Positions 21,616-30,527 of a stretch of DNA of 64,000 nucleotides are shown piece after piece. Both the position numbers and the translations under genes were made by a program. The stretch spans positions 124,001 to 188,000 of the forward strand of contig NC_007404.1 of NCBI RefSeq assembly GCF_000012745.1, in the 5' to 3' direction. The DNA comes from Thiobacillus denitrificans ATCC 25259. GTDB taxonomy: Bacteria; Pseudomonadota; Gammaproteobacteria; Burkholderiales; Thiobacillaceae. The notes below the pieces were generated by a model that made no database searches, was not told the DNA's origin, and worked only from the letters and a program-made list of their open reading frames with translations. Positions within the stretch are counted from its first letter, which is position 1; every line of letters starts with the position of its first letter.

Positions 21616-22274
21616 GTCGGGGGCGCCGCCATGTAGCCGACGCCGCGGACGGTGCGGATCACGTCGTTGCCGAGCTTGCGTCGCAGGTGATGGACATGAA
21701 CCTCGAGCGCGTTGCTGCCGACGCCTTCGTCCCAGGTATAGAGCTGTTCTTCGAGCATGCGCCGGGTCAGCACGTGGCCGCTGCTCTGCAGCAGGACGTG
21801 CAGCAGATCGAACTCGCGGCCGGTCAGGTCGACCGGCTGTCCGCGCTGCGTGACCGAGCGCGCGGCCGGATCGAGTTCGATGTCGCCGAGCTTGAGAAGC
21901 GGGGCGGATTTGCCGTGCGCACGCCGCATCAGCGCACGCAGGCGCGCCGCGACCTCGTCGAGGTCGAAGGGCTTCAGCACGTAATCGTCGGCACCGAGAT
22001 CGAGGCCGCGCACCTTGTCTTCGAGCTGGTCGCGCGCGGTGAGGACCAGCACCGGCGTCGGGTCGCCGCGCCCACGCAGCCATTGCAGAACCGACAGACC
22101 GTCGCGCCGCGGCAGGCCCAGATCGAGCACGACCGCGGCGAAGCGCTCGGTGGTGAGCGCGGTGACCGCCGCCTCGCCGTCGCGCAGCCAGTCGACGGCA
22201 AAGCCCGATTGCGAGAGCCCGGCCTTGAGGCCGTCGCCCAACAGGGCGTCGTCTTCGACCAGGAGTATGCGCAT
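21612..22274 (-). CDS. OmpR-family response regulator (QseB/PmrA-like)
   Basis: 220-aa regulator: receiver domain 1-115 with acidic DD at 8-9, phospho-acceptor Asp51 (VVLDLGLP) and Lys in YVLKPF; winged-helix DNA-binding domain from about 125 to the end. QseB/PmrA relatives bind direct repeats of the CTTAAG type, and two such sites lie nearby: upstream of the b561 gene heading this operon and upstream of the LTA-synthase-like gene. Autoregulation is inferred. It lies 9 bases after the DHC gene. Confidence 0.93.
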   Translation of the reverse strand: MRILLVEDDALLGDGLKAGLSQSGFAVDWLRDGEAAVTALTTERFAAVVLDLGLPRRDGLSVLQWLRGRGDPTPVLVLTARDQLEDKVRGLDLGADDYVLKPFDLDEVAARLRALMRRAHGKSAPLLKLGDIELDPAARSVTQRGQPVDLTGREFDLLHVLLQSSGHVLTRRMLEEQLYTWDEGVGSNALEVHVHHLRRKLGNDVIRTVRGVGYMAAPPT

Positions 22275-22283
22275 CGCGTCAGC

Positions 22284-22817
22284 TTATCGCGGGATCTTCA
22301 CCGTGTCTTCCTCGAATACCCCGCGCTCGGCCTGGCGGTGGCAGGCCGCGCAGTTGGCGGCCGAGCCGATCGACTTGCGCGACCAGGTTGCCCGCGACAC
22401 CTCATGGTGCTCGCGCACGAACCATCGTGTCTCGGTGATCCGCAGTGGCGCCGCAGCGGGTGCCGCCCGCCGCATCACCCTGTCGCCCATACGGCTGTTG
22501 CCGCTGTCGGCCGCGTGGATTTCGAGAAAGCGCTGGATATCGGCCTGAGTCGCCGGCTCGAGGCTCGCGTTCTCGCCGAAATGCGCATCGAGGTCCGCCA
22601 TCACGCGACGCCACGAGGCTTTCGGCAGCAGCGACGGCGGGTAGGCCAGGTGACAGCTGCCGCACTCCTGTTGCCAGTTGGTGTTTGTTTGGCGCGGCAT
22701 CAGATCGTGCCCGCCGCCGTCGCCGCGCGCCTCCCCGCCGGACGGCAGCGAGAACGCGAGCAGGCTCATCGCGCCCACCGTCGCCACCACGGCGACACCG
22801 CGTATGAAGTAGTTCAT
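22284..22817 (-). CDS. Dihaem cytochrome c (DHC family)
   Basis: 177-aa periplasmic cytochrome with a signal peptide (1-30) and two haem sites, CGSCH (52-56) and CAACH (156-160), in the arrangement of the DHC family, known partners of SHP. A strong GAGGAGG precedes the ATG. It is 10 bases after the SHP gene and 9 before the regulator gene. It probably passes electrons between the membrane cytochrome b and SHP. Confidence 0.88.
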   Translation of the reverse strand: MNYFIRGVAVVATVGAMSLLAFSLPSGGEARGDGGGHDLMPRQTNTNWQQECGSCHLAYPPSLLPKASWRRVMADLDAHFGENASLEPATQADIQRFLEIHAADSGNSRMGDRVMRRAAPAAAPLRITETRWFVREHHEVSRATWSRKSIGSAANCAACHRQAERGVFEEDTVKIPR

Positions 22818-22827
22818 GTCGTCCTCC

Positions 22828-23229
22828 TCATTTGAGCTGACTGAGCCAGGCGACGAAATCGCCTTTTTCCTGCGCGCTGCATTCGCGTTGCAGCACGTCC
22901 ATGCAATTGCGGCGAAACCACTTTTCGACCTTGGCTGCGTCGGTGAAGCGCGCGCCGTTGACGACAGGCGCAAGCGGCTCGATGCGCTTGCCGACGCGGG
23001 TGCGCCCGGCCTGCCGCGGGTCGACGCTATGGCAGCCTGCGCAGCTGCGCTTGGCGCCGGCAGGATGCGCGCGTTCCAGGCGGTAAAACGCTTCGCCGCG
23101 CGCGGGCGAGAGCGTGCTCGCGGCGACGCCCGCCTGTGCCGCGTAACGCGCCGTGAAATCCGCGGGCGCGTCGGCGAGCGCGCTGACCGACAGCAGCAGC
23201 AATACGGGGCCTGCCAGTCGCTTAATCAT
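22828..23229 (-). CDS. shp: SHP-like oxygen-binding monohaem cytochrome (DUF1924)
   Basis: 133-aa precursor, mature about 114 aa after cleavage near ALA-D. One haem site, CAGCH (63-67). Asn108 in WFRRNCM corresponds to about residue 89 of the mature protein, matching the Asn axial ligand (Asn88) of sphaeroides haem protein; Cys109 and Cys117 could form its disulfide. SHP binds oxygen and related ligands, displacing Asn on reduction. The ATG overlaps the b561 stop by 8 bases. Recognised by haem site, Asn position and the SHP-DHC-b561 context. Confidence 0.85.
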   Translation of the reverse strand: MIKRLAGPVLLLLSVSALADAPADFTARYAAQAGVAASTLSPARGEAFYRLERAHPAGAKRSCAGCHSVDPRQAGRTRVGKRIEPLAPVVNGARFTDAAKVEKWFRRNCMDVLQRECSAQEKGDFVAWLSQLK

Positions 23230-23845
23230 GTTGCACCGCGCTTTCGGCATCGAGGTATTGCTTGCCCGTGACCATGCTCTGCGCGACGCGCTCGCCGCGT
23301 AGCTGGTGGAACACGAGCGCCGCGAGGTGCAGGCCGATGAAGCCGAGGAGCAAGGCGAAGCCGAATTCGTGCGGCCCTTCGACGACGTCTTCGATCCAGC
23401 CACTGTTGCCGAGCCAGGCCGCGAGCGGGCCGGTGTGGAACTCGCTTGCCGCGAGCGCGAGTCCGGTGACGACCATGAGCGCCATCACGGCGTAGGCGAA
23501 AAGGTAGCCAAGGCTGGCGAGGGCGTCGTGGCCGACGCGGTGGGTGTGCGGCAGGCGGAGCCGGAGCAGCGCATCCTTCCACACGCGCGGATGCCAGAGG
23601 TCGCGCCAGCGTGCGTTCGCTGGGCCGACCAGGGCCCAGAGCAGGCGGGCCGCCAGCGCGGCGCTCAGGACGTAGCCGGACAGAATGTGCACGTTCCAGA
23701 TCGCGTCTTCCCACGGGCCGTCCTCGAAGGCTTCGGCCAGCTGGCTGGTTGCGATCAGAACCACGATGCCGAGGGCGATGCTCCAGTGCAGCACGCGCAG
23801 CAGCGGGTCGTAGACGCGGCGGACTTGGGGGGCGGATTGCAGCAT
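23222..23845 (-). CDS. Cytochrome b561-type membrane electron carrier
   Basis: 207-aa integral membrane protein with four hydrophobic segments. Haem-ligating His are likely in RVLHWSIAL, NVHILSGY and the C-terminal GLHLAALVFH. It should link the quinol pool to periplasmic DHC and SHP. The ATG at 23845 has GGAG at correct spacing; an upstream in-frame ATG at 23878 lacks this. First gene of a five-gene operon with a PmrA-type box about 48 bases upstream. Confidence 0.9.
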   Translation of the reverse strand: MLQSAPQVRRVYDPLLRVLHWSIALGIVVLIATSQLAEAFEDGPWEDAIWNVHILSGYVLSAALAARLLWALVGPANARWRDLWHPRVWKDALLRLRLPHTHRVGHDALASLGYLFAYAVMALMVVTGLALAASEFHTGPLAAWLGNSGWIEDVVEGPHEFGFALLLGFIGLHLAALVFHQLRGERVAQSMVTGKQYLDAESAVQHD

Positions 23846-23886
23846 GTTGCGCTCCTTAATACATTGCGGAGCCTTCACTCTAGGGA

Positions 23887-23909
23887 CGCATCCTTAGCGC
23901 ATCCTTAAG
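23887..23909 (-). promoter_or_regulatory. PmrA/QseB-type box upstream of the b561-SHP-DHC operon
   Basis: On the minus strand the sequence reads CTTAAG-GATGC-GCTAAG-GATGC, two half-sites with an 11-bp period as in PmrA-type boxes. It overlaps the end of the LTA-synthase-like gene and ends about 48 bases before the b561 ATG. TAGAGT 11 bases further could be the -10. Confidence 0.6.
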
Positions 23910-25795
23910 CCGGCGGGCACGCGGACGTGCCGCAGCAGGCCGTCGCGCGCGCGCCGCGCTGTCTCCTGATACGCCGCGATCGCGCGGGCGACCAGCGGCT
24001 TCGCCGGGCGCGCGGGCGCCACGATCTTCTGCCGGTCGTCGAGCTGCCATGCCTCGGGCCGTCGACCCGGGCTCAGGACGACGAGACGCTCCGGCGTCAG
24101 ATAGCCCAGTTTCTGGTAGGTCGCGATGAAGGCGCGGCCCGCGTCCGGATACGCGCGCAGGACGCTGCGTCCCATGAAGTTCGACTGCTCGGGAAGATCG
24201 AGCAGGTCGAGCACGGTCGGAACGATGTCGATCTGGCTCGCCAGCCGCGTGTCGGTGTGTGGCGCCACGTGCGCGGGCGAGTAGATGATCGCCGGGATGT
24301 GGTAGTTCTCGGGCGGCAGGCTCGTGCGGCCCTTGCTCGACGCGCAGTGGTCGGCGACGAGCACGAACACCGTGTCCTTGAACCAGGGCTTTCCGCGCGC
24401 CGTTTCGATGAAACGGCCGAGCGCCCAGTCGGAGTACTTGACGGCACCCGCGCGCCCGCGCGGCAGATCGATGCGGCCCCCGGGGAAGGTGAAGGGCGTG
24501 TGGTTCGACGTCGTCATCAGGTGCATCAGGAAAGGCTTGCCGCGCGCGGCGTCGCGGTCCATCTGCTCGAGCGCGTAGTCGTACAGATACTCGTCCGCGA
24601 GGCCCCAGACGTTGCCGAAGCCGCGGTGTCGTGCTGGGAACTGGCTGCGGTCGATCGGCTGATAGTGGTTGGCGGAAAAGTACGCGTCCATATTGTCGAA
24701 GCGTGCGTAGCCGCCGTACATGAAGCGGCTGGCGTAGCCGTGGTCCGCGAGCACCGCGCCGAGGGTCTCGAGATCGCGGTTGTGCTCGCGCCAGATGATC
24801 GAATGCCCGGGCAGCGGCGGAATCGCGAGCGACAGCGCCTCGAGGCCGCGCACCGTACGGTTGCCGGTCGCGCGCAGATTGGCGAGAAAGAGGCCCTGCC
24901 CGGCCAGTCGGTCGAGATTTGGCGTGAGCTTCGCGGGGTTGCCGTCGTGCGCCATGAAACTCGACGACAGGCTTTCGAGCGTCACGATGACGACGTTCTT
25001 CGGCGGCGTCGTCGGCACAACGGGTGCCAGCGGAAGCGGCGGCGTCACCGCCGCCAGGCCTTGCGTCGGATAGAACTCGAAGTAGTCGATGGCGTTGTTG
25101 TGGAAGGCGTAGCCCAGGCTGTACAGGCCGTTCGTCGAGAGTTCCTTCTGGTATTCGTTGCGGCCGTGGCGCGCGTCGATCGACCACGCCGTCGACACGC
25201 CTGCGGCGACGAGCACGCTCGCGACCCAGACACCGATGCGCGCGCCGCGGCTCGCGCCCGGCCTGACCGCTGCGGCGAGACGGCGGCGACCGACCCAGGT
25301 CGCGAGCACCGACCCGACCGCGAGCATGCCCAGCAGCGTGCCGACCGGGAAGCTTTCGCGGATATTGCCGACGACTTCGCGCGTGTAGACGAGGTAGTCG
25401 ACCGCGATGAAATTGAAGCGCACGCCGAATTCGTCCCAGAAGAGCCATTCCGCGATCGCGCCGAAGCCGAGCAGGAACAGCAGCGCGGCGGCGAAGACAA
25501 AGACGAGCCCGCGGCGCACGCGGCCGGCGCGCCGGCGGCTGCCGAGCGCGCTTTCGAGCAGCAGTACGCCCGGCAGCAGCATCGCGAGCGTGACCAGATC
25601 GAAGGCGAGACCGACCCCGAGCACGCCGGCGGCCGAGGAAGGGGTCAACTGGGCGGCATGCCAGGTCTGCGCCATCAGCACCCCGCGCAAGCCGGTGTGA
25701 AGGAGCAGAAACGCGGCGGCAAGCCACGCCGTCAGCGGGTAGAGCGCGGAAAACGCCTGCGGCAAACGGAGAAAGCGGTGAAAAACCGAACCCAT
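23894..25795 (-). CDS. LTA-synthase-like membrane sulfatase-fold transferase
   Basis: 633-aa protein: about five membrane helices (1-205), then a periplasmic alkaline-phosphatase-superfamily domain. Metal-site Glu274 (VTLESLSS), probable nucleophile Thr314 (TGNRTVRG), a TSNHTPF motif and DH in LVADHCAS are all visible. Relatives move phosphoglycerol or phosphoethanolamine from phospholipid onto envelope glycans or lipids; the substrate here is unknown. An AGGGG sequence precedes the ATG. A PmrA-type box 43 bases upstream recalls PmrA control of lipid A phosphoethanolamine transferase, which shares the fold. Confidence 0.85.
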   Translation of the reverse strand: MGSVFHRFLRLPQAFSALYPLTAWLAAAFLLLHTGLRGVLMAQTWHAAQLTPSSAAGVLGVGLAFDLVTLAMLLPGVLLLESALGSRRRAGRVRRGLVFVFAAALLFLLGFGAIAEWLFWDEFGVRFNFIAVDYLVYTREVVGNIRESFPVGTLLGMLAVGSVLATWVGRRRLAAAVRPGASRGARIGVWVASVLVAAGVSTAWSIDARHGRNEYQKELSTNGLYSLGYAFHNNAIDYFEFYPTQGLAAVTPPLPLAPVVPTTPPKNVVIVTLESLSSSFMAHDGNPAKLTPNLDRLAGQGLFLANLRATGNRTVRGLEALSLAIPPLPGHSIIWREHNRDLETLGAVLADHGYASRFMYGGYARFDNMDAYFSANHYQPIDRSQFPARHRGFGNVWGLADEYLYDYALEQMDRDAARGKPFLMHLMTTSNHTPFTFPGGRIDLPRGRAGAVKYSDWALGRFIETARGKPWFKDTVFVLVADHCASSKGRTSLPPENYHIPAIIYSPAHVAPHTDTRLASQIDIVPTVLDLLDLPEQSNFMGRSVLRAYPDAGRAFIATYQKLGYLTPERLVVLSPGRRPEAWQLDDRQKIVAPARPAKPLVARAIAAYQETARRARDGLLRHVRVPAGLRMR

Positions 25796-25837
25796 GGGAG
25801 CCCCTTGAAGTGTGGGCGACAGCATCTCTCGCGCAAC

Positions 25838-25854
25838 GTTAAGAAACGCTTAAG
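25838..25854 (-). promoter_or_regulatory. PmrA/QseB-type box upstream of the LTA-synthase-like gene
   Basis: GTTAAG-N5-CTTAAG on the plus strand; on the minus strand CTTAAG-N5-CTTAAC. It lies 43 bases before the LTA-synthase-like ATG, close to the 48-base spacing at the b561 operon. It could also serve the divergent metal-efflux unit. Confidence 0.6.
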
Positions 25855-25933
25855 GATCGGACGTCAGGATGTGACGCGTTGCCCGGGCTGGAAAGTCCGC
25901 GTGCAGCGATTTTCAGACGACTCCTTCCCCGAC

Positions 25934-26317
25934 GTGACGCAAAGATCCTTCCGTTCCCTGATGCTCTGGCTGTTCATCGCCCTGCAGGCGATCGCGCCCC
26001 TGATCCATGCGCACGCGGGCACGGTACGGCTCGATCACGCGGGCTTCATGCACCTCCATCAGGGCAGCGCGGGCGATCCTGCCGGGCACGCCGCTGCGAG
26101 CGACGCGCAGGGCGCCGAGTTCGCGGTCGCGGCGGGCGTTCGGCTGCGTCCCACGCTCGCAGCGGTGGATGTGGATGGACCGACGATGGCGGCGCCGACG
26201 CCGCCCCTCGTCCGCGACCGCTCCCAAGCTTCTAGCGGCCCGCGCGCGCCGCCCGCGCCACCCATCGCGCTGCCCGCGCATACGCGCCCGCTCGCGCTGG
26301 CGCCGCCTGCTCGCTGA
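25934..26317 (+). CDS. Small His-rich secreted protein preceding an RND efflux operon
   Basis: 127-aa product from a GTG (alternative ATG at 25961). A basic N-region and hydrophobic segment end at IHAHAG, and several His cluster in the first third (HAHAG, LDHAGFMHLHQG). The rest is Pro/Ala-rich. No good ribosome site is seen, so the start is uncertain. Small periplasmic His-rich proteins such as CzcI precede other czc operons; this is a similar position and size, not a demonstrated homologue. Confidence 0.5.
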   Translation: MTQRSFRSLMLWLFIALQAIAPLIHAHAGTVRLDHAGFMHLHQGSAGDPAGHAAASDAQGAEFAVAAGVRLRPTLAAVDVDGPTMAAPTPPLVRDRSQASSGPRAPPAPPIALPAHTRPLALAPPAR

Positions 26318-26378
26318 TCTCCCCGCGGCGCGCGTTGTGCGCGTCGGCTGCTGTTATTTCAACCCCTGGAGATCGAGC

Positions 26379-27452
26379 ATGATTGCTGATTTTGTCCTCA
26401 CCCGAGCGAGCGCCCTGCGCACTGGCCTGATCCTCGCGCTGGCCGGTCCGCTGACGGCCGTTGCGGCCGACGTGCTGGCGCTCACCCCGGCCCAGAAGAA
26501 GAACCTCGGCGTCGAGATTGCGCCGCTTTCCGCCGCCGCGGCGAGCCCCGCGCTCACGTATCCGGCGCGCGTCACCCTGCCCCCGGCCAGCCTGCGCGTC
26601 GTCGCGGCCGCGGGCGACGCGCTTGTGACGCGGCTGCACGTGCAGCCCGGCGATACGGTCCGCCGCGGCGCGCCGCTCGTCACGGTCGCGATGCCGGCGC
26701 TCGCCGAAGCGCAGAACCAGCTCACCCAGGCGCAGCTCAGGGCGCGGCTCGCCGCCGAAACCGAGGCGCGCGACCAGAAGCTCTTTGCCGAAGGCCTGAT
26801 CGCCGAATCGCGGCTGCGCGCAACGCAGTCGGCGGCGGCGTCGGCGCGTGCCGATCTCGCCGCGGCGCGCGCCGCCCGCGCGCTGCTCGGCGCGGGCAAC
26901 GCGGCCGGCAGCGCGCTTACGCTCGTGGCGCCGATCGCCGGGGTCATCACCGAGAGTGCCGCCGAGCCCGGGCAGCGCGTCGACGCCGGAACGGTCTTGT
27001 TCAAGGTCGCCGACCTGTCGAAGCTCGCGCTCGAGATTCCCTTGAGCACGACGCAGTCGCGCCAGGTCGCGGCCGGGCAGCGCGTAAGCGTCGTCGACAG
27101 TGCGGCGACGGGTCGCATCACGGCGCTGTTGCCGCAACTCACGGCGGCGCAAAGCGTGGTCGCACGGGCGAGCCTCGCTGACCCGCAGAACCTGCTGCGT
27201 CCGGGCCAGTCGGTGCAGGTCGCGATCGCCGGGACGCACGCGGCCGAGAGCCTGACCGTGCCGGCGGGTGCGCTCGTGTGGAAGGGCGAAGCGTCCTACG
27301 TCTTCGTCGACACCGCGAAAGGCCTCGTTCCGACGGCCGTGCGCGTGCTGCGCCGCAACGCGACCGCCGCCGAAGTGAGCGGTCTCGCGCCCGGGAGCCG
27401 CGTCGCCGTGCGCGGCGTGGCGGCGCTCAAGGCGCAGTGGGCGGGGGAATAG
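26379..27452 (+). CDS. czcB: RND efflux periplasmic adaptor (HlyD/CzcB family)
   Basis: 357-aa membrane-fusion protein joining the RND pump to the outer-membrane channel. N-terminal signal peptide (about 1-32), then a barrel-sandwich half (LHVQPGDTVRRGAPL), a helical hairpin rich in Ala, Gln and Arg (about 105-175), the second lipoyl half (LVAPIAGVITE) and beta-barrel domains. GGAG is seven bases before the ATG. Three bases separate it from the pump gene. The metal cannot be read from this sequence. Confidence 0.88.
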   Translation: MIADFVLTRASALRTGLILALAGPLTAVAADVLALTPAQKKNLGVEIAPLSAAAASPALTYPARVTLPPASLRVVAAAGDALVTRLHVQPGDTVRRGAPLVTVAMPALAEAQNQLTQAQLRARLAAETEARDQKLFAEGLIAESRLRATQSAAASARADLAAARAARALLGAGNAAGSALTLVAPIAGVITESAAEPGQRVDAGTVLFKVADLSKLALEIPLSTTQSRQVAAGQRVSVVDSAATGRITALLPQLTAAQSVVARASLADPQNLLRPGQSVQVAIAGTHAAESLTVPAGALVWKGEASYVFVDTAKGLVPTAVRVLRRNATAAEVSGLAPGSRVAVRGVAALKAQWAGE

Positions 27453-27455
27453 GCG

Positions 27456-30400
27456 ATGCTCGATACCTTGACCGAGTTCGCGCTCGCGCGCCGCTGGCTC
27501 ATCCTCGTTCTCGCGCTCGCGCTGGCGGGCTTCGGCGTGCGGGCGTTCCAGCAGCTTCCGATCGACGCCTTTCCCGACGTGTCGACGACGCAGGTCAAAC
27601 TGATTCTCAAGGCGCCGGGCATGACGCCGGAGGAAGTCGAAGCCCGCATCGCCCAGCCGGTCGAGACCGAGCTGCTCGGGATTCCGCACCAGACGGTGTT
27701 GCGCAGCCTGTCGAAGAATGCGCTCGTCGACATCACGGTCGATTTCGAGGAAGGCACCGACATCTATTGGGCGCGGCAGCAGGTCAGCGAACGCTTCGCC
27801 AACGCCAAGAGCGATCTGCCCGACAACGTCAGCGGCGGGCTCGCGCCGATCTCGACGCCGCTCTCCGAGCTTTTCATGTTCACGGTCGAGGGGCCGTTGT
27901 CGCTCGCCGAGAAGCGCACCCTGCTCGACTGGACGATTCGTCCGCAACTGCGCGCGCTGCCCGGCGTCGCCGACGTCAACGCGCTCGGCGGCCGCGTCGC
28001 GACCTTCGCGGTCAGCCCCGACCCGGTCGCGCTCGCCGCGCGCGGCGTGACGCTCGGCGAGTTGCGCGCAGCGCTCGAGGCCAATACCCGCAAGGCCGGC
28101 GCGGGCCGCGTCAACGAGGGCGAGGAGACCTGGGTCGTGCGCGTCGACGCCGGCGTCGCGTCGCTCGACAGCCTGCGCCGCATCGGCGTCAAGGCGGTCG
28201 GTCCGACGGTCGTCACCGTCGGCGACGTCGCCAGCGTGGAAATGGGCGAGTTGACGCGCTATGGCGCCGTCACGCAGAACGGGCGGGGCGAGGCCGTCGA
28301 AGGTCTCGTGATCGGCCTCAAAGGCGTCAACGCCGGGCTGCTGATCGAGAACGTCAAGGCCAGGCTCGCCGAGATCGAAGCGACGCTGCCGAAAGGCGTG
28401 AGCCTCTCGCCGTTCTACGACCGCGCGCAGCTCGTCGACCGCGCGGTCGGCACGGTCAGCACGGCGCTGCTCGAAGCCGCGGTGCTCGTCGTCGTCCTGC
28501 TGCTGCTGTTTCTCGGCAACCTCAGGGCCGCGGTCGTGGTCGCGCTGATCCTCCCGCTGTCGGTGCTCGCGACGTTCGTGCTGATGCGCCAGTTCGGGCT
28601 TTCGGCCAACCTGATGAGCCTCGGCGGACTCGCGATCGCGATCGGCCTTCTGGTCGACGCCGCCGTCGTCGTCGTCGAGAACGTCGTCGCGCATCTCGCG
28701 CACGACGCGGAGACCACGGGCGGGACGCGGCAGCAGCGGGTGCTCTGGGCGGTGCAGGAAGTCTCGGTGCCGGTCGCCTCCGGCATCGCGATCATCGCGA
28801 TCGTCTTCCTGCCGCTGCTGACGCTCGAAGGACTCGAGGGCAAGCTCTTCGCGCCGGTCGCGCTGACGATCGTGTTCGCGCTGGCCGCGTCGCTGCTGCT
28901 CGCGCTGACCGCGATCCCGGTGCTCGCCTCGGTGCTGCTGAAGCGCGCGGCGCATGAGGATCCCTGGCTCCTGCGACGCGCGCGCGCGCTCTACGAGCCG
29001 CTGCTCGACCGTTCGCTGGCACGGCCGAAACGCGTCTACGCGGCCGCAGCGCTACTGATGGTCGCGGCTGTCGCCGTCTACCCGACGATCGGCAAGACCT
29101 TCATGCCGGTCATGGATGAAGGCGACATCCTCGTGCAGCTCGAGAAGCTGCCGTCGATCAGCCTCGAGGCCGCGGTCGCGCAGGACCTGCGCGTGCAGCA
29201 GGCCCTGCTCAAGAACGTGCCCGAGATCCGCCGCATCGTCGCGCGCGCCGGCGCCGATGAGCTCGGCCTCGACCCGATGAGCCTCAACGACACCGATTCC
29301 TTCCTCGTACTGAAGCCGGTGAGCGAATGGCGCAAGCGTGACAAGGCTTGGCTCACCGACGAAATCCGCAAGGTCGTCGACGGCTTTCCCGGCATTGCCT
29401 ACAACTTCACCCAGCCGATCGACATGCGCGTATCCGAGATGCTCACGGGATCGCGCGGCGACGTCGCGATCAAGATCTTCGGCCCCGACCTCGCGACGCT
29501 CAACCGGCTCGCCGCGCAGATCTTCCAGGTGGTCGAGAAGGTTCCGGGCGCGTCCGATGTCTACACGCCGCAGAACGCGGGCGTCCAGTATCTGCAGGCC
29601 GAGATCGATCGCGACGCCGCGGCGCGCTTCGGCCTTTCCGCGGACGAGGTCGGTCTGCTGCTGCGCACCCAGCTCGAAGGCGAGGTGATCGGCACGATCC
29701 AGCAGCAGGGACGGCGTGTTCCGCTGCAGCTGCGTGGGCCACAGGCCCTGCGCGAGTCGCCCGACGCGCTGCAGGCGATCCGCTTGACGCTTGCGGACGG
29801 CCGCGAGATCAGTCTCGACCAGGTCGTGCGGCTCAAGCGCACGACCGGGCCGGTCGCGGTGAAGCGCGAGAACGCGGCGCGTTTCACGGTCGTGCAGAGC
29901 AACGTCGCCGGCCGCGACCTCGTGAGCTTCGTCGGCGACGCGCAGCGGGCCGTCGCGCGCGAGGTCAAGCTCCCGCCGGGCTACCACCTCGCCTGGGGCG
30001 GCCAGTTCGAAAACCAGCAGCGTGCGGCCGAGCGCCTGATGATCGTCGTGCCGGTGGCGCTGCTGCTGATCGGATTTCTGCTCTATGTCACCTTCGGCAA
30101 TGCCGCGCAGGCGCTGCTCGTGATGATGAACGTGCCGCTTGCGCTGATCGGTGGGATCTTCGCGCTCGCGGCCTCGGGCGAGTATCTGTCCGTGCCGGCG
30201 TCGGTCGGGTTCATCGCGCTGCTCGGCATCGCGGTGCTCAACGGTGTCGTGCTGGTCAGCCATTTCAACCAGTTGCGCGCGCAGGGAATCAAGGGCGACG
30301 CCGTCGTGCGCGAGGGTGCGCTGCGCCGCCTGCGCCCGGTGCTGATGACGGCGAGCATCGCGGCCTTCGGCCTGGTGCCGCTGCTGTTCGCGACCGGCCC

Positions 30401-30527
30401 GGGTTCCGAGATCCAGCGGCCGCTCGCCATCGTCGTCATCGGCGGTTTGGTCAGCGCGACCCTGCTTACACTCGTGATGCTCCCATTGCTGTATCGCCAA
30501 TTCATTCTCAAAGGAGCGCGCGCATGA
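27456..30527 (+). CDS. czcA: Heavy-metal RND efflux pump (CzcA/CusA family)
   Basis: 1023-aa inner-membrane proton antiporter with 12 TM segments and two large periplasmic loops. The HME start is typical (LPIDAFPDVSTTQV, about 34-47). In TM4 the relay motif reads LLVDAAVVVVEN with Asp401 and Glu408; the first Asp of the CzcA DFG motif is absent, closer to CusA-type pumps. Substrate could be a divalent or monovalent metal. Its stop overlaps the channel gene ATG. Confidence 0.93.
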   Translation: MLDTLTEFALARRWLILVLALALAGFGVRAFQQLPIDAFPDVSTTQVKLILKAPGMTPEEVEARIAQPVETELLGIPHQTVLRSLSKNALVDITVDFEEGTDIYWARQQVSERFANAKSDLPDNVSGGLAPISTPLSELFMFTVEGPLSLAEKRTLLDWTIRPQLRALPGVADVNALGGRVATFAVSPDPVALAARGVTLGELRAALEANTRKAGAGRVNEGEETWVVRVDAGVASLDSLRRIGVKAVGPTVVTVGDVASVEMGELTRYGAVTQNGRGEAVEGLVIGLKGVNAGLLIENVKARLAEIEATLPKGVSLSPFYDRAQLVDRAVGTVSTALLEAAVLVVVLLLLFLGNLRAAVVVALILPLSVLATFVLMRQFGLSANLMSLGGLAIAIGLLVDAAVVVVENVVAHLAHDAETTGGTRQQRVLWAVQEVSVPVASGIAIIAIVFLPLLTLEGLEGKLFAPVALTIVFALAASLLLALTAIPVLASVLLKRAAHEDPWLLRRARALYEPLLDRSLARPKRVYAAAALLMVAAVAVYPTIGKTFMPVMDEGDILVQLEKLPSISLEAAVAQDLRVQQALLKNVPEIRRIVARAGADELGLDPMSLNDTDSFLVLKPVSEWRKRDKAWLTDEIRKVVDGFPGIAYNFTQPIDMRVSEMLTGSRGDVAIKIFGPDLATLNRLAAQIFQVVEKVPGASDVYTPQNAGVQYLQAEIDRDAAARFGLSADEVGLLLRTQLEGEVIGTIQQQGRRVPLQLRGPQALRESPDALQAIRLTLADGREISLDQVVRLKRTTGPVAVKRENAARFTVVQSNVAGRDLVSFVGDAQRAVAREVKLPPGYHLAWGGQFENQQRAAERLMIVVPVALLLIGFLLYVTFGNAAQALLVMMNVPLALIGGIFALAASGEYLSVPASVGFIALLGIAVLNGVVLVSHFNQLRAQGIKGDAVVREGALRRLRPVLMTASIAAFGLVPLLFATGPGSEIQRPLAIVVIGGLVSATLLTLVMLPLLYRQFILKGARA

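Noticed and set aside
26232-28955. 907-codon minus-strand frame over the RND genes
   Set aside because: Low-complexity Arg/Gln/Ala translation opposite two well-supported genes.
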